Positions 8,173 through 16,716 are shown, counted from the stretch's first letter. The stretch is 48,225 nt of DNA from Pseudanabaena sp. UWO311 (GCF_006937785.1 NZ_SJEE01000040.1:1-48225); one strand, 5' to 3'. Made by a program: numbers and translations. The notes: generated by a model from the letters alone, not told the origin.

Positions 8173-8595
8173 TCATTTTAGGATTCTATTGCTTAAAGTA
8201 AACTGCTCAACAGATTGTATTTGTATTGAGCGAAATGGATTAAGAACCAATAGATCTTTATCTCCACTGATGATCAAATCAGCTTTACCGCTAAGAGATA
8301 ACTCTAAAATCTTGTCATCTTTCGGATCACGGCACTCCTTGACAACATCTACTACTTTAATCAATATTCCCCTATCTATGAAGCCATCTAAAAATTCTTC
8401 TCTCTCTTCATCTGTGATATATTTTCTGAATTTTGCACGACTGAGAACTTCGTCAAGCTCTTCTAGTAGTTCTAATGAGAACAAGATGTTGCCGTTTTGG
8501 AGTGCATACCTAATTGCTAAGTCAGGCTTACTACCCTCAAATAGCACTGAGCTAATAATCACGTTGGTATCAAAAACGTATCGCACTTTATTCAC
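8173..8595 (-). CDS. PIN-domain toxin of a toxin-antitoxin pair
   Basis: This 140-residue PIN-domain protein belongs to the COG1569-like family. It has the N-terminal VFDTNVIISSVLF strand with the first metal Asp, the mid-protein DPKDDKILELSL segment with acidic residues, and ADLIISGDKDLL with the last acidic pair. PIN toxins are Mg/Mn-dependent RNases. The gene overlaps the upstream antitoxin gene by 8 bp, the usual arrangement for coupled translation. All expected acidic residues look present, so it is probably active. Confidence 0.85.
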   Translation of the reverse strand: MNKVRYVFDTNVIISSVLFEGSKPDLAIRYALQNGNILFSLELLEELDEVLSRAKFRKYITDEEREEFLDGFIDRGILIKVVDVVKECRDPKDDKILELSLSGKADLIISGDKDLLVLNPFRSIQIQSVEQFTLSNRILK

Positions 8596-8812
8596 TTAAC
8601 AAATTATTCAAAATTTCTGGAGTTAAGCCTCTAGCTTGTGCTTTACGACTGATATCACTCATTACAGCCTCTAGTGGTCGGCGTTTTCTGGCAAACTCTC
8701 TCAGTCTCAAGCTGAGCAGAGCATCAAGCTTTTGTCGATCAGCAAATATAGCCGACTCATAAATTTTTGCTGATTCTGCATCAACACAGATTTTAATTTC
8801 TTTAACGTCCAT
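8588..8812 (-). CDS. Small antitoxin partner of the PIN toxin
   Basis: This 74-residue charged protein lies directly before, and overlaps, the PIN toxin. It starts MDVKEIKICVDAESAKIYE and continues with a helical, Arg/Leu-rich middle (LLSLRLREFARKRRPLEAV). That is consistent with a small antitoxin that binds DNA and covers the toxin. No named antitoxin family was recognised with certainty, and the assignment rests mainly on position and size. Confidence 0.7.
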   Translation of the reverse strand: MDVKEIKICVDAESAKIYESAIFADRQKLDALLSLRLREFARKRRPLEAVMSDISRKAQARGLTPEILNNLLSE

Positions 8813-9205
8813 AGCTTTTACATACCCAAGAATGTTTCCAAACTATCTAAAATCCCATTATCGCTGAAATCACCATCGATCGCACTTAATAATTATTTGT
8901 CTTTGCGATCGCCGACAACTTTCTGGAACTCCACTAACGAAGTAAACCATTTTTGCTTACCTAATCTCGGCTAGAAACAGACAACCTTAAGGAGCATATC
9001 GGTTTTGGTATAACGTCATCTGCATCAGTGGACAGCGTTGCAAAATAAGCATCGTCTTATCGGTTTGAGCCGTTCTGTTGCATGCATTAGTTAGACATAT
9101 GCAGTGGAGCAATCTAAATCATTGAAGCTATTTTAGGGTTAACTTCAATATCGACTTTAAACCTAGTATTAATTGGATATTTTACCAAATCTAGACTGAT
9201 TCTGA
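8813..9205. other. Gene-free spacer with a possible coding remnant
   Basis: No gene is supported in these ~390 bp. On the minus strand at about 8899-8973 an open stretch reads RLGKQKWFTSLVEFQKVVG and ends at a stop. It is closed upstream by another stop, so it may be the decayed end of an old gene. The promoter for the antitoxin-toxin pair should lie near 8813-8870. Confidence 0.35.
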
Positions 9206-9748
9206 CTAATGTATACGAAAAGGAACAACAAAACTACCTCCACCGTTTCCGTAAGCATAAAGATTAAGTTCAACAAGTTGCAAGCCTGTACCTTGTTTTG
9301 GCGCACCATTAAAAATTATGTCTAACCTAACTATAGTGTCAGGATAAAGATACGCTTCGGCACTACGCAAAGATGTAGAACTTCCAAGTGTTGCAGATGA
9401 TGCAGTAACTTGTTGACCATCTTTATCAAGAAATATCGTATTACCCCTATATGAGTCATAAGTGCGAATAGCCAGCTTTCTTCGTGAGCTTTGCAAGTTT
9501 TTCACATAGAAACTGCATCGAAGTTTTCTTGAAAACTCTTGAAGAACGTTACATCCAAGCATCTCAAATGCAAATCCCTTTTCAACTACTGGGGGAATTT
9601 GATCTTTTGGCACGATATTTTGTGCCAAAAGACTAGGCCTATTCAAAGATTCACCAAGACCAACTGAAATACTTGGACTAAATAAGCTGCTGAGTGACTG
9701 GGTATTAGTGCCAAAACTTAAGATGAGTAACAAAGCACTTTCAAACAT
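9206..9748 (-). CDS. Exported beta-rich protein of unknown function
   Basis: The 180-residue product has a short hydrophobic N-terminus (ESALLLILSF) and a possible processing site at SLLAQN near residue 43. Its C-terminal ~120 residues (FAFEMLGCNVLQEFSRKLRC, TYDSYRGNTIFLDKDGQ, SATLG) match a beta-sandwich pattern often seen at the ends of cyanobacterial kinases and caspase-like proteins, though I know no name for it. Two cysteines (GCNV and LRCSF) are typical of that pattern. The adjacent gene on the same strand also encodes a membrane-anchored extracytoplasmic protein. Confidence 0.65.
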   Translation of the reverse strand: MFESALLLILSFGTNTQSLSSLFSPSISVGLGESLNRPSLLAQNIVPKDQIPPVVEKGFAFEMLGCNVLQEFSRKLRCSFYVKNLQSSRRKLAIRTYDSYRGNTIFLDKDGQQVTASSATLGSSTSLRSAEAYLYPDTIVRLDIIFNGAPKQGTGLQLVELNLYAYGNGGGSFVVPFRIH

Positions 9749-9943
9749 AATAGAGGTTCCAATGACTACTTATGGGGAAAATATTCGAATTGAGTAAGAC
9801 TAAACGAACTACTGTGAGGTGTCAACTTAAGGCGAGACAGCTTGCACAGAAAGGATTTAGGCATTTAGTTTGTAAAACCGATTTTACAGTCATATCAGTT
9901 AGACGTTCGTTGCCCAAAAGTGTTCCGCCTTAAGCTGCATCCT

Positions 9944-10666
9944 CTACTGCACAGTCTTCAAATCACCAGACAATCGAGGATGCTGTTTCGGTTCTAGGTC
10001 AATATTATTCGGGATAGGATTGAAGCTTTCAAAAGTTTCAATCGATCTAAGTTTTGGCTTGGAAGCAGTCTTAGGTTGTGGATGAATGTTAATACTTTCA
10101 CTATCTGTTGTATCAGACCGTGAAATAGAATGATTTTCTGCTTGGCTATTATCATTTTGAGCTAATGAGGGAGAAGGGAGTGGCTCAGGCATTGTTGAAG
10201 GTTTTGGAGAAGAGACGGAAGCTTGTGGTGAGCTTGAAGTTAATTTCTTTAGCTGATAAGTTCTTGTTCTATTAAAATCATTCTCTAAATTTATAACCAA
10301 ACGTAAAGTCTCAAAATCCTTTCTAGACAAAATAACCTCTATATCGCCTCTACTAGGGATTCGCAGTCTTGTATATCCATTACTATCAGTGAGCCTAACT
10401 TCGGGAGCGCCTTTAGTTATAAAACGAACCTCAACTTTTTCTAAAGGTGCAAACTGTTCAGTTTGTACGATTAATTCAAATTCAGTACTTGGGGCAATTG
10501 AGGGATTTGGAGTTACTGAAATTGAGGGTGATGGTGCCACACTAGAATTTTGGGTAGGAGCATAAGTCGCATGGATAGTGTATCCCAATGCAGCTATTGT
10601 AGCTAAACCTGCAAAAGCACTTAAAATAACGATAGCAGGGTGATCTCCCCAGTTTTTCCACGACAT
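9944..10666 (-). CDS. Membrane-anchored protein with a beta-sandwich and a proline-rich tail
   Basis: The 240-residue product has one N-terminal membrane segment (about residues 11-30, IVILSAFAGLATIAALGYTI) and a Ser/Pro-rich linker. A compact beta domain follows (about 62-145, FELIVQTEQFAPLEKVEVRF and later GYTRLRIPSRGDIEVIL) that resembles carboxypeptidase-regulatory or Ig-like folds. A low-complexity Ser/Pro/Asn tail ends it. It is probably anchored in the plasma membrane with the domain outside. Function is unknown. It may be co-transcribed with the exported gene 195 bp downstream. Confidence 0.65.
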   Translation of the reverse strand: MSWKNWGDHPAIVILSAFAGLATIAALGYTIHATYAPTQNSSVAPSPSISVTPNPSIAPSTEFELIVQTEQFAPLEKVEVRFITKGAPEVRLTDSNGYTRLRIPSRGDIEVILSRKDFETLRLVINLENDFNRTRTYQLKKLTSSSPQASVSSPKPSTMPEPLPSPSLAQNDNSQAENHSISRSDTTDSESINIHPQPKTASKPKLRSIETFESFNPIPNNIDLEPKQHPRLSGDLKTVQ

Positions 10667-10972
10667 ATAGTTAGGAGGTTAATAAATAAGGCTGATCGAT
10701 CTATAGGTTACCTAATTATATATTATCTTGAAGATTACAGGATAAATACTTGTATGAAATAAATATCACACAACTAGTCAGATAAAGCAACCAATAAGAG
10801 TAAGAACAAACTTTTTGCAGCGGAACATACCTGAATAGAGTTTTACCGATCGCTATGCAGCATAACATTCCTAAACCAGTGCTAAAAAATCATGCACCTA
10901 TACCAGTCTTCAACTAGAAAGCTACGCGATCGCATTTAATTTTATTGCTCCATCACAAAATATATTCAAGTA
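10667..10972. other. Divergent promoter spacer
   Basis: This ~305-bp spacer lies between the divergent membrane-anchored protein and EamA transporter genes. It is AT-rich with two HIP1-like sites and no coding potential that I can support. Both promoters should be here, but no convincing -35/-10 pair was chosen. Confidence 0.35.
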
Positions 10973-12001
10973 ATGGCTCAAGAATTTTCTGGAATTCCTA
11001 ACTCTCAAGATCGGGTTATCGGTAGGTGGTTACTCGCGATCGCTACTATCATATTTGGTGCTTCTAATGCGATCGCTAGCAAGTTGCATGATCTTGGTGA
11101 TACGCATTTGATTGATGGCAGAAATCCCATCTCTTTTTGCAATAGCCTATTTGTTGGAGATATATGCGAACTGGGCATCTTAATATTCATATATTATCGA
11201 GAGTGGAATATCAAAGAAATTAAAAAGATCAAGTTTAAAAGTTGGATTTTTCTAACAATTGTTGCTGTTTTGAGTGGTGCATTAGCTCCCGCTTTGATAT
11301 TTACAGCTCTAGATAGAACTCCGATCAACAACGTGATTTTAATTGGTAGAATTGAGCCAGTAATGGTTTTAGCTTTATCAATTTTAATAGTCAAATCTAA
11401 AACAAGCTTTTGGAATATTACTGGAGCGATCTCGACTTGTATCGGTGTAGCTTTGGTGATTTTTCTTCAGCAGACAGTTAGTTTAAACTTTAGTAGCGGC
11501 GAAGTTCTAACTATCATTGGATCAATTGCTTTAGCGATCGCCTCCACAATCAGTGATGTTCAATTGTTCAATATTCCCATAGGCTTTTTTAGGGTTTTTA
11601 GGACATTAATTGGCACTTTTGTCTTTGGTACGATAGTGATCGTGCTGTTCGGCTTTGAACATTTTATCGATGTTTTTTCACCTTTCTTATGGCAATGGAT
11701 TTTGATTTATAGTGTGGTAATTGTAGGATTTGGGCAGTTATGTTGGATCAATGCTTTAAAAAAATCTACTTCTATCGATATTACTTTAGCCAGTGCTTTT
11801 AATACAATTGCTGGAATTTTATGTTCCTATTTTATCGTGCAGCAAGCTCCAAATACTGCTCAGTATATTGGTGGTATTTTTATTCTGATTGGGATCGTAC
11901 TTGGGGATGTAGGAGATTGGATGCAGAACAAAAAAATGAAAGGGAAACAAGCTCATTCGGCGATCGCTATCGATATGGAGTCTGGATTTAAGGGCGTATA
12001 G
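10973..12001 (+). CDS. EamA-family (DMT superfamily) transporter
   Basis: This 342-residue integral membrane protein has about ten hydrophobic helices in two five-helix halves, the layout of EamA/RhaT drug-metabolite transporters. The first helix carries IIFGASNAIASKLHDLG. The ends of the halves show GALAPALIFTALDRTPINN, a typical EamA re-entry region. Such carriers export amino acids or other small metabolites; the substrate cannot be deduced. The gene stands alone, convergent with the aquaporin gene 10 bp downstream. The cytoplasmic C-terminal tail is polar. Confidence 0.85.
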   Translation: MAQEFSGIPNSQDRVIGRWLLAIATIIFGASNAIASKLHDLGDTHLIDGRNPISFCNSLFVGDICELGILIFIYYREWNIKEIKKIKFKSWIFLTIVAVLSGALAPALIFTALDRTPINNVILIGRIEPVMVLALSILIVKSKTSFWNITGAISTCIGVALVIFLQQTVSLNFSSGEVLTIIGSIALAIASTISDVQLFNIPIGFFRVFRTLIGTFVFGTIVIVLFGFEHFIDVFSPFLWQWILIYSVVIVGFGQLCWINALKKSTSIDITLASAFNTIAGILCSYFIVQQAPNTAQYIGGIFILIGIVLGDVGDWMQNKKMKGKQAHSAIAIDMESGFKGV

Positions 12002-12011
12002 TTCAAGATTA

Positions 12012-12794
12012 CTATAATTTACACATCTGACAGCAGACTGGACTAATGCATCGAGTCGTACTATTGGGACAAAGCTTGCAGCATAACTCGGCGCGGCTTT
12101 TCTTTTTGCCTATCATTCGCAGATAAATTTCTGAGGCGATGATCATTCCTAGGGGAGGCGCAACACAATATATCCAAAAGCCATGCCATGCTTGGGCGGG
12201 AATTGCCGAACCTAGAGAACGTGCAGGATTCATGCTCATTCCCGAAATTGGTGCTGCGATCGTAATGTAAACCACCAGCAACATGCCACAAAACACTCCT
12301 GTCAATTGAGATAGCTTCGGATGATTTGATATCTGTAGTATCAAAGTCATCATTCCTAATGAGAGTAAAAACTCAACTAAAAAAGCTCCCAACTCACCAG
12401 CAGAACTGGGAACTGTAGCGATGTAATTTACCGATGGATCAGCGATCGCCATACCGAGTAAAATTCCAGCAAACCAAATGCCTGAAATTGCGCCCAGAGC
12501 CTGTGCCAAGATATAAAAGCAAGCATCTATTGAGCGAATTTTCTTAAGTCGCCAGAAGGTCAAGGTCACAGAAGGATTCAGATGAGCGCCCGATCGCATT
12601 CCAAATGGGGAATAAACTATCGACATTGCAGTTAATGCAATTACTACAGCAATAAAAAAACGCCGTAACAGAGGATCTGCGATCGCTTGATGAATAGGAG
12701 AGCTAGGAAGCTGAAAAATGGCTGTAACTATGGTTGCTACAACCATAAATGTCCCTAAACAAATAGCCTCGATCGCATATTCGATTATATTCAT
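12012..12794 (-). CDS. Aquaporin / MIP-family channel with a cysteine-rich tail
   Basis: This 260-residue channel has six predicted helices. The two half-helix signatures are HLNPSVTL, where the usual NPA is NPS, and MNPARSLGSAIPA. MIP channels pass water, glycerol or small uncharged molecules such as metalloid acids. The C-terminal 25 residues contain seven cysteines (CCKLC, C, CC, C), an unusual soluble tail that could bind metal or a metalloid. The gene reads away from the reductase group and converges on the EamA transporter. Channel identity is secure and the substrate is not. Confidence 0.9.
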   Translation of the reverse strand: MNIIEYAIEAICLGTFMVVATIVTAIFQLPSSPIHQAIADPLLRRFFIAVVIALTAMSIVYSPFGMRSGAHLNPSVTLTFWRLKKIRSIDACFYILAQALGAISGIWFAGILLGMAIADPSVNYIATVPSSAGELGAFLVEFLLSLGMMTLILQISNHPKLSQLTGVFCGMLLVVYITIAAPISGMSMNPARSLGSAIPAQAWHGFWIYCVAPPLGMIIASEIYLRMIGKKKSRAELCCKLCPNSTTRCISPVCCQMCKL

Positions 12795-12841
12795 TATCCA
12801 AATTTATGACTATGCTCTAATGGCATAACTAAGTAGTTTAT

Positions 12842-12892
12842 AAAACTAGAGATTGAGTCGCCCGCGTAGTGGGCGACTCAATCTCTAGTTTT
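12842..12892 (-). terminator. Terminator hairpin after the FAD/2Fe-2S reductase gene
   Basis: Long arms (AAAACTAGAGATTGAGTCGC and its complement) surround a GCGTAGT region. The hairpin begins 6 bp after the minus-strand reductase gene ends and separates it from the aquaporin gene. Confidence 0.75.
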
Positions 12893-12897
12893 GGGTT

Positions 12898-14241
12898 TTA
12901 GATATCTAGAACTACCCTTGCAGTTTTAGGCTTAGAGATGCAAATGAGAACCGAATCACCATCAACAGAAGCAGTTGGTGCTTCCGCATACTCAACTTCT
13001 CCTTCAGAAATTTTGCACATACAAGTACCACAAACACCAATACGGCAACTATGATCGGGATAGATATCATTTGCTTCCGCAAACTCTAAAATCGTGCCAT
13101 CGTTAGGACTCCAGCTCAGAGTTTTACCAGACTTCCCGAAAACTATTTCGATAGAATCATGTTTTTGGGATAGATCTTGGGCTGGTTCTGACTTTTTGGG
13201 CTTAGCTTTAGCAAATGATTCAAATAGAACCTTGTTGTCAGCTACACCCCACTCTCTCAATCCATCTCGGAGTGAATCCATAAATGATGGAGAGCCACAG
13301 AGAAAATATTCTGCATCCGTCGAACCGCACAAGTTCTGCATCTCAGGTGCAACTACATTCTTGATCAAAGCAGCATCCACATAGCCTTTATGTTGATAAT
13401 TGCCTTCATCAGTTAAGCTAGGGCGGCTATAGCAATAAACGATATGTAAATTAGGATTGCTAACTGCGATCGCATTTACTTCATCGCGAAAGGCATGGAG
13501 ACTACTATCTCTCGCCCCATGGAGAAACCAAATATGTCGTTGTGGATTAAGCAAGCTAACAGCTTTTGCCATGCTAATCATGGGCGTAATACCAACACCA
13601 TTACTGATTAAGACAGCAGGTTGCGAACTATTCACATCTAACACGAACTTTCCAGCAGGAGGCTTTACCAAAATTACAGAGCCTTCATGAACATGATCAT
13701 GCATGAAGTTTGAGGCAATTCCCGCAGGTGCGATCGCGTCAGGAGGCGCAGGTTCGCGCTTAATCGAGAGCCGATAGTAAGAACCTGATTGTATATAATC
13801 AGAAAGAGAATAGGTACGGATTACAGATTTCGACTGCTCAGGAATATCTAACTGAATCGTGAGAAATTGTCCAGGAATAAAATCAGGAATGTTCCCTTCA
13901 TCTAATGGGCGCAAATAAAAAGATGTGATGCTTTCGCTCTCTTTAACTTTGCGATCGATCACAAATTTACGCCAATCTTTCCAATTGATATCGTTACTCA
14001 TCTCAACTGATAGGTTTGATGATGTTGCGGATTTACTTTTGCCAGCCGCAAGCCCTCCCACTGCGCCAACTGTAGCACTAGCTATTGAGGCGTATAAGAT
14101 GAATTTATAAGCAGATTCATTCTTGAGGTTTACTAAATAAATTGCCGCTGCCGCAGGGATGGTTACCAAAGAGCTGAGAAACAATCCAGAAGTTATTGCC
14201 CTTACAAAGGGATTTGAGATTTGTCTAATATCTTCTAACAT
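12898..14241 (-). CDS. Membrane-anchored FAD/NAD reductase with C-terminal 2Fe-2S domain
   Basis: I start at the Met at 14241 because the longer frame from 14322 would run through the terminator of the preceding gene. The 447-residue product has two N-terminal membrane segments (about 15-35 and 48-70) and an FAD-binding domain with RTYSLSDY. An NAD-binding domain follows with SNGVGITPMIS and the YFLCGSPSFM ending. The plant-type ferredoxin domain has CRIGVCGTC (C-x4-C-x2-C) and a fourth Cys in VLICIS. This order resembles ferredoxin-fused oxygenase or hybrid-cluster-protein reductases. It should pass electrons from NAD(P)H to a partner at the membrane, perhaps the neighbouring DUF4079 protein. 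Confidence 0.85.
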   Translation of the reverse strand: MLEDIRQISNPFVRAITSGLFLSSLVTIPAAAAIYLVNLKNESAYKFILYASIASATVGAVGGLAAGKSKSATSSNLSVEMSNDINWKDWRKFVIDRKVKESESITSFYLRPLDEGNIPDFIPGQFLTIQLDIPEQSKSVIRTYSLSDYIQSGSYYRLSIKREPAPPDAIAPAGIASNFMHDHVHEGSVILVKPPAGKFVLDVNSSQPAVLISNGVGITPMISMAKAVSLLNPQRHIWFLHGARDSSLHAFRDEVNAIAVSNPNLHIVYCYSRPSLTDEGNYQHKGYVDAALIKNVVAPEMQNLCGSTDAEYFLCGSPSFMDSLRDGLREWGVADNKVLFESFAKAKPKKSEPAQDLSQKHDSIEIVFGKSGKTLSWSPNDGTILEFAEANDIYPDHSCRIGVCGTCMCKISEGEVEYAEAPTASVDGDSVLICISKPKTARVVLDI

Positions 14242-14291
14242 TGATTTTACTTTTTCAATAATAGGGAAATCATTATCACTTTCGATCCATT

Positions 14292-14328
14292 GAAAGTATG
14301 GGCGGCGCAAAGCGCCACCCATACTTTC
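14292..14328 (-). terminator. Terminator hairpin after the DUF4079 gene
   Basis: A stem of 17-base arms (GAAAGTATGGGCGGCGC and its near-complement, one mismatch) surrounds an AAA tip. It directly abuts the stop codon of the minus-strand DUF4079 gene. If efficient, it would make the reductase gene depend on its own promoter or on read-through. Confidence 0.7.
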
Positions 14329-15042
14329 CTATTTAACAGTACCGATTTGTGGACAAGTTTTATTCGTAAAGTCACATTTAGATAGGTAGGAAGCTTGCCA
14401 GCTATAGGGGATGGATAACAAATCTCTTGCACCAGTCATGCTCTGCCCTAGAAACAGGATAGTCGCAAAAATATTCAGTAAAATATGCACAGTTCGCCAG
14501 CGATTTTTGCGGTCTTGGTAAATATCCTGCACGATCGCCATTGAAAAAATCATCAATAAAGCTGCGGCTATTCCATAGTAGTAGTGAGAGAAAAACCATT
14601 CTTTATCGCGACGAAAGACCTCTGGTTGAGCACCTAAGATAATTAATCCCACTCCAGATAGAGTCGCAAAAATACCACGCCATAACTTGCTTGTAGCCCG
14701 ATAGAGAAATACCATCGAAGCCGTAGAAGCAATAAACAAGATCACCACAAAGGCAACCCTTGATGGCTCTTTGGTTAAAATATCTCGTTCGATCATCTTA
14801 GAAAAAATTGGGAAAGCCATGCCCAAAAGTGCTACTCCCACAACCGAGCCGCTTAGCCAGTAACCGATCGCTAAATGCTCGGAGCCAACACTTGGAGGAA
14901 TCTTACTCTTCTCTCCATTTGTGGCTTGCAGACGACGTTGACGAGTTAGCCAAGAACGATTGATGACGATACCAATCAATGGGAATACAAATGCAATCGC
15001 GATCGCAGGATGTAGTAAAGCTAGAGTATCTTTTAGATCCAT
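14329..15042 (-). CDS. DUF4079 family polytopic membrane protein
   Basis: This 237-residue protein has an N-terminal LLHPAIAIAFVFPLIGIV helix with a conserved His, four or five further hydrophobic helices, and the EWFFSHYYYGIAAALLMIF segment. That set matches the DUF4079 proteins common in cyanobacteria. Several His residues in helices (LHPA, FSHYYYG, RTVHILLN) could bind heme, as in ferric-reductase-like membrane domains; this is inference. It lies between a small exported protein and a membrane-anchored FAD/2Fe-2S reductase on the same strand. That grouping suggests a membrane electron-transfer unit. Confidence 0.8.
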   Translation of the reverse strand: MDLKDTLALLHPAIAIAFVFPLIGIVINRSWLTRQRRLQATNGEKSKIPPSVGSEHLAIGYWLSGSVVGVALLGMAFPIFSKMIERDILTKEPSRVAFVVILFIASTASMVFLYRATSKLWRGIFATLSGVGLIILGAQPEVFRRDKEWFFSHYYYGIAAALLMIFSMAIVQDIYQDRKNRWRTVHILLNIFATILFLGQSMTGARDLLSIPYSWQASYLSKCDFTNKTCPQIGTVK

Positions 15043-15086
15043 ATGATTGGTCGGTGCAAATAATTTTAGTAAAAAACAACCAATTT

Positions 15087-15113
15087 GCCCCCTCTCAATG
15101 TCAGAGCGGGGGC
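15087..15113 (-). terminator. Possible terminator after the small exported gene
   Basis: On the minus strand, GCCCCCGCTCT pairs with GAGAGGGGGC (one bulged base) around a short loop and is followed by a T-rich run near 15070. It lies 38 bp after the exported-protein gene and upstream of the DUF4079 start. Confidence 0.55.
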
Positions 15114-15151
15114 TGAGAGTGAGTGTAAATATTCGCTCTACGAAATATCAA

Positions 15152-15553
15152 TTATTTGACTTCTTTAGCAGGGAATGTAACCACCCGACCTTTTTTCACA
15201 GCGACTACTACATCATAGGTAGCACAGTAAGAGAATGTAACATCGTTAGCTTTATTGTAGAGACTAACTACCATGCCAGCTCCACCTGGCTGCACTCCCA
15301 AAGGCATAAGATCGCCGAAGAACCAGCGACGTAACTGATCGCCTCCACCAATCTGTCCTTTGTTTTTGGTAATGATTTCAATATGCTTCTCTGCCTCTGT
15401 CTTTTCCGCTTGGGCTGTTTTAGAAGGCATTGACTCAGCGATCGCTACGGATTGAAATTGAGGAGAGAATGAGCGCACTGCTACATCACCAACGCCGATA
15501 AAACCTGCTAACGCGACACTTGTAAGTAGAGGGCTGAGGGACTTGATATTCAT
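15152..15553 (-). CDS. Small exported protein of unknown function
   Basis: This 133-residue protein has an N-terminal hydrophobic segment (about residues 8-22, LLTSVALAGFIGVGDVA) and an Ala-rich stretch (VAIAES, TAQAEK) fitting a signal peptide. The mature part includes GGGDQLRRWFFGDLMP and a single cysteine in FSYCATYD. No family was recognised. It sits first in a minus-strand group with the DUF4079 protein and the membrane reductase. It may therefore be a periplasmic partner, though a hairpin after it allows separate transcription. Confidence 0.65.
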   Translation of the reverse strand: MNIKSLSPLLTSVALAGFIGVGDVAVRSFSPQFQSVAIAESMPSKTAQAEKTEAEKHIEIITKNKGQIGGGDQLRRWFFGDLMPLGVQPGGAGMVVSLYNKANDVTFSYCATYDVVVAVKKGRVVTFPAKEVK

Positions 15554-15754
15554 CTTAATATGCTCCTAAATTTGCTAGCTCAAACTACGATAATCAGAGA
15601 TATCTGCTAAATCAGCTAATCTCTACTTCTCAATAATCGCCGAGCGCAATGATACGAAGCTGAAATCAAGTTATGGGTTGTATAAGTTTAAAATTAAAAA
15701 TAATTAGGTCAAAACTCATCGTTTACTCAGTTAGAGCGCAAAGTGCTCAAATCT

Positions 15755-15813
15755 GAACCAATAAAACTTTTGAGAGGGCTGCAAAGCAGCACTCTCAAAA
15801 GTTTTATTGGTTC
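15755..15813 (-). terminator. Long terminator palindrome after the response regulator gene
   Basis: Arms of 28 bases (starting GAACCAATAAAACTTTTGAG) are almost perfectly complementary around an AAA tip (CTGC-AAA-GCAG). An outer GAGCGCAAAGTGCTC-like segment flanks it at 15734. The same outer sequence and layout recur after ppsA at 46577-46659. Confidence 0.75.
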
Positions 15814-15836
15814 GGGTGCTCGAAAATTGCTGTAAT

Positions 15837-15883
15837 TATACCAATCCATAAAAGTGTGAAGATACTTTTGTGTCTTGGTATTA
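15837..15883. repeat. Half copy of the two-hairpin repeat (copy F)
   Basis: Only the AATCCATAAAAGTGT / ATACTTTTGTGTCTT stem is present, flanked by ATACCAA and TTGGTAT ends. It touches the stop codon of the response regulator gene. It may be a partial or single-stem derivative of the family. Confidence 0.6.
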
Positions 15884-16561
15884 CTTACTAAGACGCAGAA
15901 CGTAGCCAATACCGCGAACAGTTTGGATTAGTCGGCAAGTATTATCAATTTCCAACTTTTGCCTGAGAGTACGAACATAAACCTCAATCACATTAGAATC
16001 ACCGCCAAAATCATAACCCCAAACATTTTCTAAGATCTGATCGCGAGTCATAACCTGCTGGGGATGAATCATGAGATATTCCAACAACTCAAACTCTCGC
16101 ACCGTCAACTCGATCGCTTTTCCAGCTCGCAAAATTTCGCGCGTGCGGAGATTTAGACTTAAGTCTTCAAATTGGAGCGTGTCACTATCTTCTGCTTTAG
16201 TTCGACGTAAATTAGAACGGATTCTGGCAAGCATCTCTTCAATACTAAAAGGCTTGATTACATAATCATCAGCCCCAGCATCCAAACCCGCCACGCGATC
16301 GCTAATATCATCCTTTGCCGTAACTAAAATGATCGGAACTTTACTCCCAGTCGCTCGCAACCTTCGACAAATCTCTACCCCCGATAATCCTGGCATCATC
16401 CAATCCAAAACTACTAAATCAGGTTGTTCCTGTCTAGCTTGAGTTAGCCCATCTAACCCATTGTGAGCCATGCTCACCTGATAGCCCTCGCAAGTTAATT
16501 CCATTTCAATAAACTGGGCTAGTCTGACATCATCTTCTATTAAAAGGATTTTAGTTGACAT
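15881..16561 (-). CDS. OmpR-family two-component response regulator
   Basis: The 226-residue product has a receiver domain with the acidic pair EDD (9-11), phospho-acceptor D53 (VVLDWMMPG), the switch Thr and Lys in VTAKDD, and a C-terminal winged-helix DNA-binding domain ending RGIGYVLRLSK. Proteins of this type bind promoters as phosphorylated dimers. The histidine kinase upstream on the same strand is the obvious partner. A two-hairpin repeat now lies between the two genes, so the pair may be transcribed together or partly uncoupled. It resembles cyanobacterial RpaB/NblR-like regulators, but I would not name it. Confidence 0.9.
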   Translation of the reverse strand: MSTKILLIEDDVRLAQFIEMELTCEGYQVSMAHNGLDGLTQARQEQPDLVVLDWMMPGLSGVEICRRLRATGSKVPIILVTAKDDISDRVAGLDAGADDYVIKPFSIEEMLARIRSNLRRTKAEDSDTLQFEDLSLNLRTREILRAGKAIELTVREFELLEYLMIHPQQVMTRDQILENVWGYDFGGDSNVIEVYVRTLRQKLEIDNTCRLIQTVRGIGYVLRLSK

Positions 16562-16590
16562 AAATTTCTAAGTATATTAAACATAATGAG

Positions 16591-16696
16591 TAATACCAAA
16601 ACACAAAATGGCTACGCTATTTTATATTTTTAAAATCCTTACAGGGTTTGGTTTTTAATCCAAAAAAGTGTGACAAAACTTTTTTGGATTGGTATT
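16591..16696. repeat. Two-hairpin dispersed repeat, copy C, inside a two-component gene pair
   Basis: The order is the same as copy A: AACACAAAATGGC..GCTATTTTATATTT, CC..GGGTTTGG, then AATCCAAAAAAGTGT..AAACTTTTTTGGATT. Relative to copy A, the second stem changes C to A on one arm and G to T on the matching position of the other, so pairing is kept. TAATACCAA and TTGGTATT form inverted ends. It fills most of the 155-bp gap between kinase and regulator. Confidence 0.8.
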
Positions 16697-16716
16697 CGAT
16701 GCGAGTGGCTTAGACA

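Noticed and set aside
8189-8599. 136-codon plus-strand frame opposite the PIN toxin
   Set aside because: Ser-rich antisense shadow; the PIN motifs are on the minus strand.
8899-8973. Minus-strand fragment RLGKQKWFTSLVEFQKVVG as a gene
   Set aside because: Closed by stops on both sides at about 24 codons and without a start; at most a remnant.
15047-15334. 95-codon plus-strand frame opposite the exported protein
   Set aside because: Mostly antisense to a signal-peptide-bearing gene and includes its terminator hairpin.
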